A stretch of 7,694 bases of DNA from Oscillospiraceae bacterium (GTDB lineage: Bacteria; Bacillota; Clostridia; UMGS1810), in contig JAJXRJ010000057.1 in the NCBI GenBank assembly GCA_021629085.1, positions 1-7,694 of the forward strand, written 5' to 3'. Made by a program: the position numbers and the translations under genes. Below, piece by piece: positions 5,772 through 7,694 of the stretch; position 1 is the stretch's first letter; each line of letters begins with the position of its first letter. The notes beneath the pieces are model-generated. The model was not told the DNA's origin. It ran no database searches and worked only from the letters and a program-made list of their open reading frames with translations.

Positions 5772-6386
5772 TTAAAAGAGCGTTTTGGCAACAAAACTGG
5801 ACAAAAACCCATCCAGCACATTGAGCAGCGTTAAAACGACAAACACCGCCAAAAGCAGGACGCCAAACACCATAGTATCTCTTCGTTTCTCCAAACTGCT
5901 GCGCTTTTTTGCACGGCGGTGGTTTACCAATGCGAACCGCACGCACACGCCGCACAGAAAAAACCACACAGGAAGCGCAAAAAAGCAGGCGGGCAGCACT
6001 GCTGCAAAGGAAAACAGGGCACCTTTATAAGCAAATTGCTTGATGAGAAACCCTGTTGTAAAGCCGGTTGTAAAGCCTTTTACGCCCAAAAATCCAAAGC
6101 AAACCGGCATGGTGTAAACCGTCATGGAACAAAGTGCACAGACGGCAATTACCTTGAAATTGTCCGCCGCGCATTTGAGTGCATATGTAAAATAGTTGAC
6201 TGGCTGATCGCTTTCAAAAAAGGTGTTAATATAGCTGCTGACCTGGGCGGCTTCCTCTTGCACAACCCCCGAAGCCGACATGGCGCCCAGGCAGACGCCG
6301 CTGATAAACAGCAGGGCGGCAATGGCATACACCGGCAAGTTGTGCCGGATATACTGCCCCGCAATCTGTCGTTTTCCCACTTTCAT
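5772..6386 (-). CDS. spoIIM: Stage II sporulation protein M
   Basis: This encodes SpoIIM, the polytopic membrane scaffold of the SpoIID-SpoIIM-SpoIIP complex. That complex remodels septal peptidoglycan so that the mother cell membrane can engulf the forespore. The 204-residue product has the family layout: TM1 about 18-39 ending GVCLGAMSAS, an extracytoplasmic loop, TM2 about 77-98, a glycine-rich GFTTGFTTGF stretch (104-113), a long hydrophobic block about 122-153, a basic loop (HRRAKKRSSLEKRR, 156-169) and a last TM about 173-197. The ATG is directly abutted by GGGGG (6391-6387), too close to act as a binding site. GTG two codons downstream (6380-6378) has that GGGGG at a normal 6-nt distance, so translation may begin there. 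Its neighbour xerD is also its neighbour in Bacillus subtilis, apart from small genes. It implies a spore former or recent descendant. Confidence 0.9.
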   Translation of the reverse strand: MKVGKRQIAGQYIRHNLPVYAIAALLFISGVCLGAMSASGVVQEEAAQVSSYINTFFESDQPVNYFTYALKCAADNFKVIAVCALCSMTVYTMPVCFGFLGVKGFTTGFTTGFLIKQFAYKGALFSFAAVLPACFFALPVWFFLCGVCVRFALVNHRRAKKRSSLEKRRDTMVFGVLLLAVFVVLTLLNVLDGFLSSFVAKTLF

Positions 6387-6444
6387 CCCCCGCTTCGTAT
6401 GTTTCTACTATATATATGAAGAAAGGGACAAAGTATGCCAGAAT

Positions 6445-7251
6445 TTATTGTTTCCCTTCACTCATCTGGCGCGCCCTGTTTGTGCAGGCCTGTACCGCAC
6501 GAATCACCGCACTTCGAAATCCCGCTTGCTCCAGCTCCGCCACAGCGTCAATGGTCGTTCCGGCAGGGGAGCAGACCATGTCTTTTAGCACGCCCGGATG
6601 CAGGCCTGTTTCCAGCACCATTTTTGCCGAGCCCAAAACTGTCTGCGCCGCAAGGGTATAGGCAGTTTTCCGGTCAACGCCGTTTTGCACCGCTGCATCC
6701 GCCATTGCTTCAATAAACAAAAACACATAGGCCGGCCCACTTCCATTGATTGCCAACGCTTTATCAATGAAATCCTCACCCAAAAAGCACGCTTTCCCGG
6801 AAGCGGAAAAAATGGTCTCCACCACGCGTTTGTCCGCATCAGAAATATCCGGATAGGTGCTGACCACCGTCATGCCCTCTCCCACCTTGAGCGGAAGATT
6901 TGGCATAACCCGGGTGATTTTTACATCCCCCAGAATTTGTTTGATAAAATCTGTTGTAATGCCGGCTGCAATGGATATGTAATTTTTATCCCGGTATCCA
7001 TGCACATGCGCCACTGTTTCTAACACAGATCCAAACACATTCGGCTTTACCGCAAAGACGACAAACGAACAGGTTTCAACCAATGCCTCTATGCTGTTTG
7101 CAACCTGAACGCCATCCGGCAGCTCTGCCGGCGGCACGATGTCGTAAACCCAAAGGCTGGAAGGGCAGATTTTACCGGACGAAGCAAGCCCGCACAGCAT
7201 GGATAGCCCCATATTGCCGGCGCCAATAAAGCCAACCTTTTCATCAAGCAT
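6445..7251 (-). CDS. proC: Pyrroline-5-carboxylate reductase
   Basis: This enzyme catalyses the last step of proline synthesis, NAD(P)H-dependent reduction of 1-pyrroline-5-carboxylate to L-proline, in the cytoplasm. The 268-residue product has a Rossmann dinucleotide-binding motif GFIGAGNMG (7-15), AVKP (67-70), MPNLPLKVGEG (116-126), GSGPAY (170-175) and the C-terminal dimer and substrate-binding segment DMVCSPAGTTIDAV (224-237), as in ProC. Two family positions vary: MPNLP where MPNTP is common, and SPAGTT where SPGGTT is common. The start has GAGGGGA about 9 nt upstream and a promoter at 7324-7296. No terminator is visible in the 58 nt before spoIIM, so the two are probably cotranscribed, although spoIIM may have a sporulation promoter of its own. 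Confidence 0.95.
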   Translation of the reverse strand: MLDEKVGFIGAGNMGLSMLCGLASSGKICPSSLWVYDIVPPAELPDGVQVANSIEALVETCSFVVFAVKPNVFGSVLETVAHVHGYRDKNYISIAAGITTDFIKQILGDVKITRVMPNLPLKVGEGMTVVSTYPDISDADKRVVETIFSASGKACFLGEDFIDKALAINGSGPAYVFLFIEAMADAAVQNGVDRKTAYTLAAQTVLGSAKMVLETGLHPGVLKDMVCSPAGTTIDAVAELEQAGFRSAVIRAVQACTNRARQMSEGKQ

Positions 7252-7295
7252 GATAAAAATCCCCTCTTTTTGACAATATTCACGATAGTTTTTTT

Positions 7296-7324
7296 ATTAT
7301 AGCACAATAAAATCGCATTGTATA
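7296..7324 (-). promoter_or_regulatory. Sigma-A-type promoter of proC
   Basis: The minus strand shows -35 TATACA (7324-7319), a 17-nt spacer and a perfect -10 TATAAT (7301-7296), preceded by TGC, which makes an extended -10. The start would be near 7289, leaving a leader of roughly 40 nt before proC. It faces away from the tRNA promoter at 7364-7392. Confidence 0.75.
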
Positions 7325-7363
7325 GCCCTTTTTTAAATTTTTGTAATTTTTTCAAAATGGGTA

Positions 7364-7392
7364 TTGACTTAAAAATGAAAAATGTGTATAAT
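7364..7392 (+). promoter_or_regulatory. Promoter of the tRNA-Lys/tRNA-Ala unit
   Basis: TTGACT (7364-7369) and TATAAT (7387-7392) are separated by exactly 17 nt, close to the sigma-A consensus as expected for a stable-RNA promoter. Transcription would begin near 7399, about 15 nt before the mature tRNA-Lys. The upstream DNA is rich in A and T runs. Confidence 0.88.
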
Positions 7393-7413
7393 AGACGTTG
7401 TCCGTTTTTTGAC

Positions 7414-7489
7414 GCACCTCTAGCTCAGTTGGTAGAGCATTCGACTCTTAATCGACAGGTCCAGGGTTCGAGCCCCTGGAGGTGCACCA
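7414..7489 (+). tRNA. tRNA-Lys (anticodon CUU)
   Basis: A complete 76-nt cloverleaf with encoded CCA. The acceptor stem GCACCTC pairs with GAGGTGC, the D stem is GCTC/GAGC, and the T stem CAGGG/CCCTG closes the loop TTCGAGC. The anticodon loop CTCTTAA puts CTT at 7447-7449, which reads AAG lysine codons. The first pair of the anticodon stem (T27 with C43) is a mismatch and the other four pairs are intact. The gene would normally be accompanied elsewhere by a UUU-anticodon tRNA-Lys. Confidence 0.96.
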
Positions 7490-7504
7490 GAAAAAGCTGT
7501 TTTT

Positions 7505-7535
7505 TAAGAAGCTGGCAGTGTCTGTCAGCTTCTTA
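7505..7535 (+). other. 14-bp hairpin between the two tRNA genes
   Basis: TAAGAAGCTGGCAG (7505-7518) pairs with CTGTCAGCTTCTTA (7522-7535) around a TGT loop, with a single G-U pair. A T run (7499-7505) precedes it and none follows, so it does not look like an intrinsic terminator in either direction. It falls in the 80-nt spacer and may guide processing of the tRNA precursor, which is inference. Confidence 0.6.
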
Positions 7536-7569
7536 CACGTAACAGTCATGTTAACCGTTTTATCCTCGT

Positions 7570-7645
7570 GGGGGTGTGGCTCAGTTGGGAGAGCGCTTGC
7601 TTCGCATGTAAGAGGTCGGGGGTTCGAATCCCCCCATCTCCACCA
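7570..7645 (+). tRNA. tRNA-Ala (anticodon CGC)
   Basis: A complete 76-nt cloverleaf with encoded CCA. The acceptor stem GGGGGTG pairs with CATCTCC and contains G3-U70, the main identity element for alanyl-tRNA synthetase, plus a second wobble at 5-68. The D stem is GCTC/GAGC. The anticodon stem CTTGC/GTAAG encloses TTCGCAT, giving anticodon CGC (7603-7605), which reads GCG. The T stem GGGGG/CCCCC closes TTCGAAT. I see no convincing separate promoter in the spacer, so it is probably cotranscribed with tRNA-Lys. Confidence 0.95.
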
Positions 7646-7654
7646 AAAACACTA

Positions 7655-7683
7655 GAAACCGCATTGTTATGCGGTTTCTTTTT
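7655..7683 (+). terminator. Intrinsic terminator of the tRNA unit
   Basis: GAAACCGCAT (7655-7664) pairs perfectly with ATGCGGTTTC (7669-7678) around the loop TGTT, followed by TTTTT (7679-7683). It starts 9 nt after the tRNA-Ala CCA and ends the plus-strand unit. Confidence 0.93.
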
Positions 7684-7694
7684 GTTCATACACG

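Noticed and set aside
6390..6420. Possible sigma-E-like promoter for spoIIM (TCATATA and CATACGAA on the minus strand)
   Set aside because: The two boxes partly match the sigma-E consensus but are separated by only 11 nt, shorter than the usual spacing of about 14. I could not support it.
7492..7505. AAAAA-GCTG-TTTTT next to tRNA-Lys as a mini-terminator
   Set aside because: A stem of only five A-T pairs is too weak, and tRNA-Ala downstream has no clear promoter of its own.
1..7694. Insertion sequences, prophage genes, CRISPR repeats, toxin-antitoxin pairs or an undescribed defence system
   Set aside because: All sizeable frames are accounted for by housekeeping, sporulation or recombinase genes. 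I saw no direct repeat arrays or transposase motifs.

Overview
The window comes from the chromosome of a Bacillota (Firmicutes) bacterium, most likely a spore-forming member of the Clostridia. Three things point there: strong AAGGAGG-type ribosome binding sites ahead of most genes, a spoIIM sporulation gene next to a xerD-type recombinase gene (a Firmicutes arrangement), and a classical S10 ribosomal protein cluster. Base composition looks intermediate inside genes and AT-rich between them. I cannot name the genus.

Layout, read on the minus strand from right to left. (1) 7251-4862: proC (proline biosynthesis), spoIIM (engulfment complex) and a xerD-like tyrosine recombinase, co-directional with short gaps. 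They probably form one unit, running from a sigma-A-type promoter at 7324-7296 to an intrinsic terminator at 4854-4827. (2) 4826-4408: an AT-rich stretch with a 9-bp inverted repeat, a strong promoter (4677-4649), and a transcribed leader of about 235 nt that holds several stem-loops and two possible leader-peptide frames. (3) 4407-1: the S10 operon in canonical order, rpsJ-rplC-rplD-rplW-rplB-rpsS-rplV-rpsC-rplP, with rplP cut by the window edge. Most gaps are 2-43 nt, and rplD and rplW overlap by one base (TAATG). The exception is the 92-nt rpsJ-rplC gap, which is filled with three stem-loops. (4) 7364-7683 on the plus strand: a divergently transcribed unit with a consensus promoter, tRNA-Lys(CUU), a 14-bp hairpin, tRNA-Ala(CGC) and an intrinsic terminator.

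The S10 genes supply ribosomal proteins from both subunits, and S10 and L4 also have known roles in transcription control. The upstream unit mixes housekeeping metabolism, sporulation and site-specific recombination.

Most of the window is ordinary conserved sequence. The most unusual feature is the XerD-like protein. It keeps the His-x-x-Arg motif, the second His and the Tyr nucleophile, but has Lys (residue 145) where XerD has its first catalytic Arg, and Ala (168) where XerD has its catalytic Lys. Secondary points of interest are the structured S10 leader, the stem-loop-filled rpsJ-rplC gap, and the absence of tuf or the str operon just upstream of rpsJ. I found no mobile element, CRISPR array or recognisable new multi-gene system.
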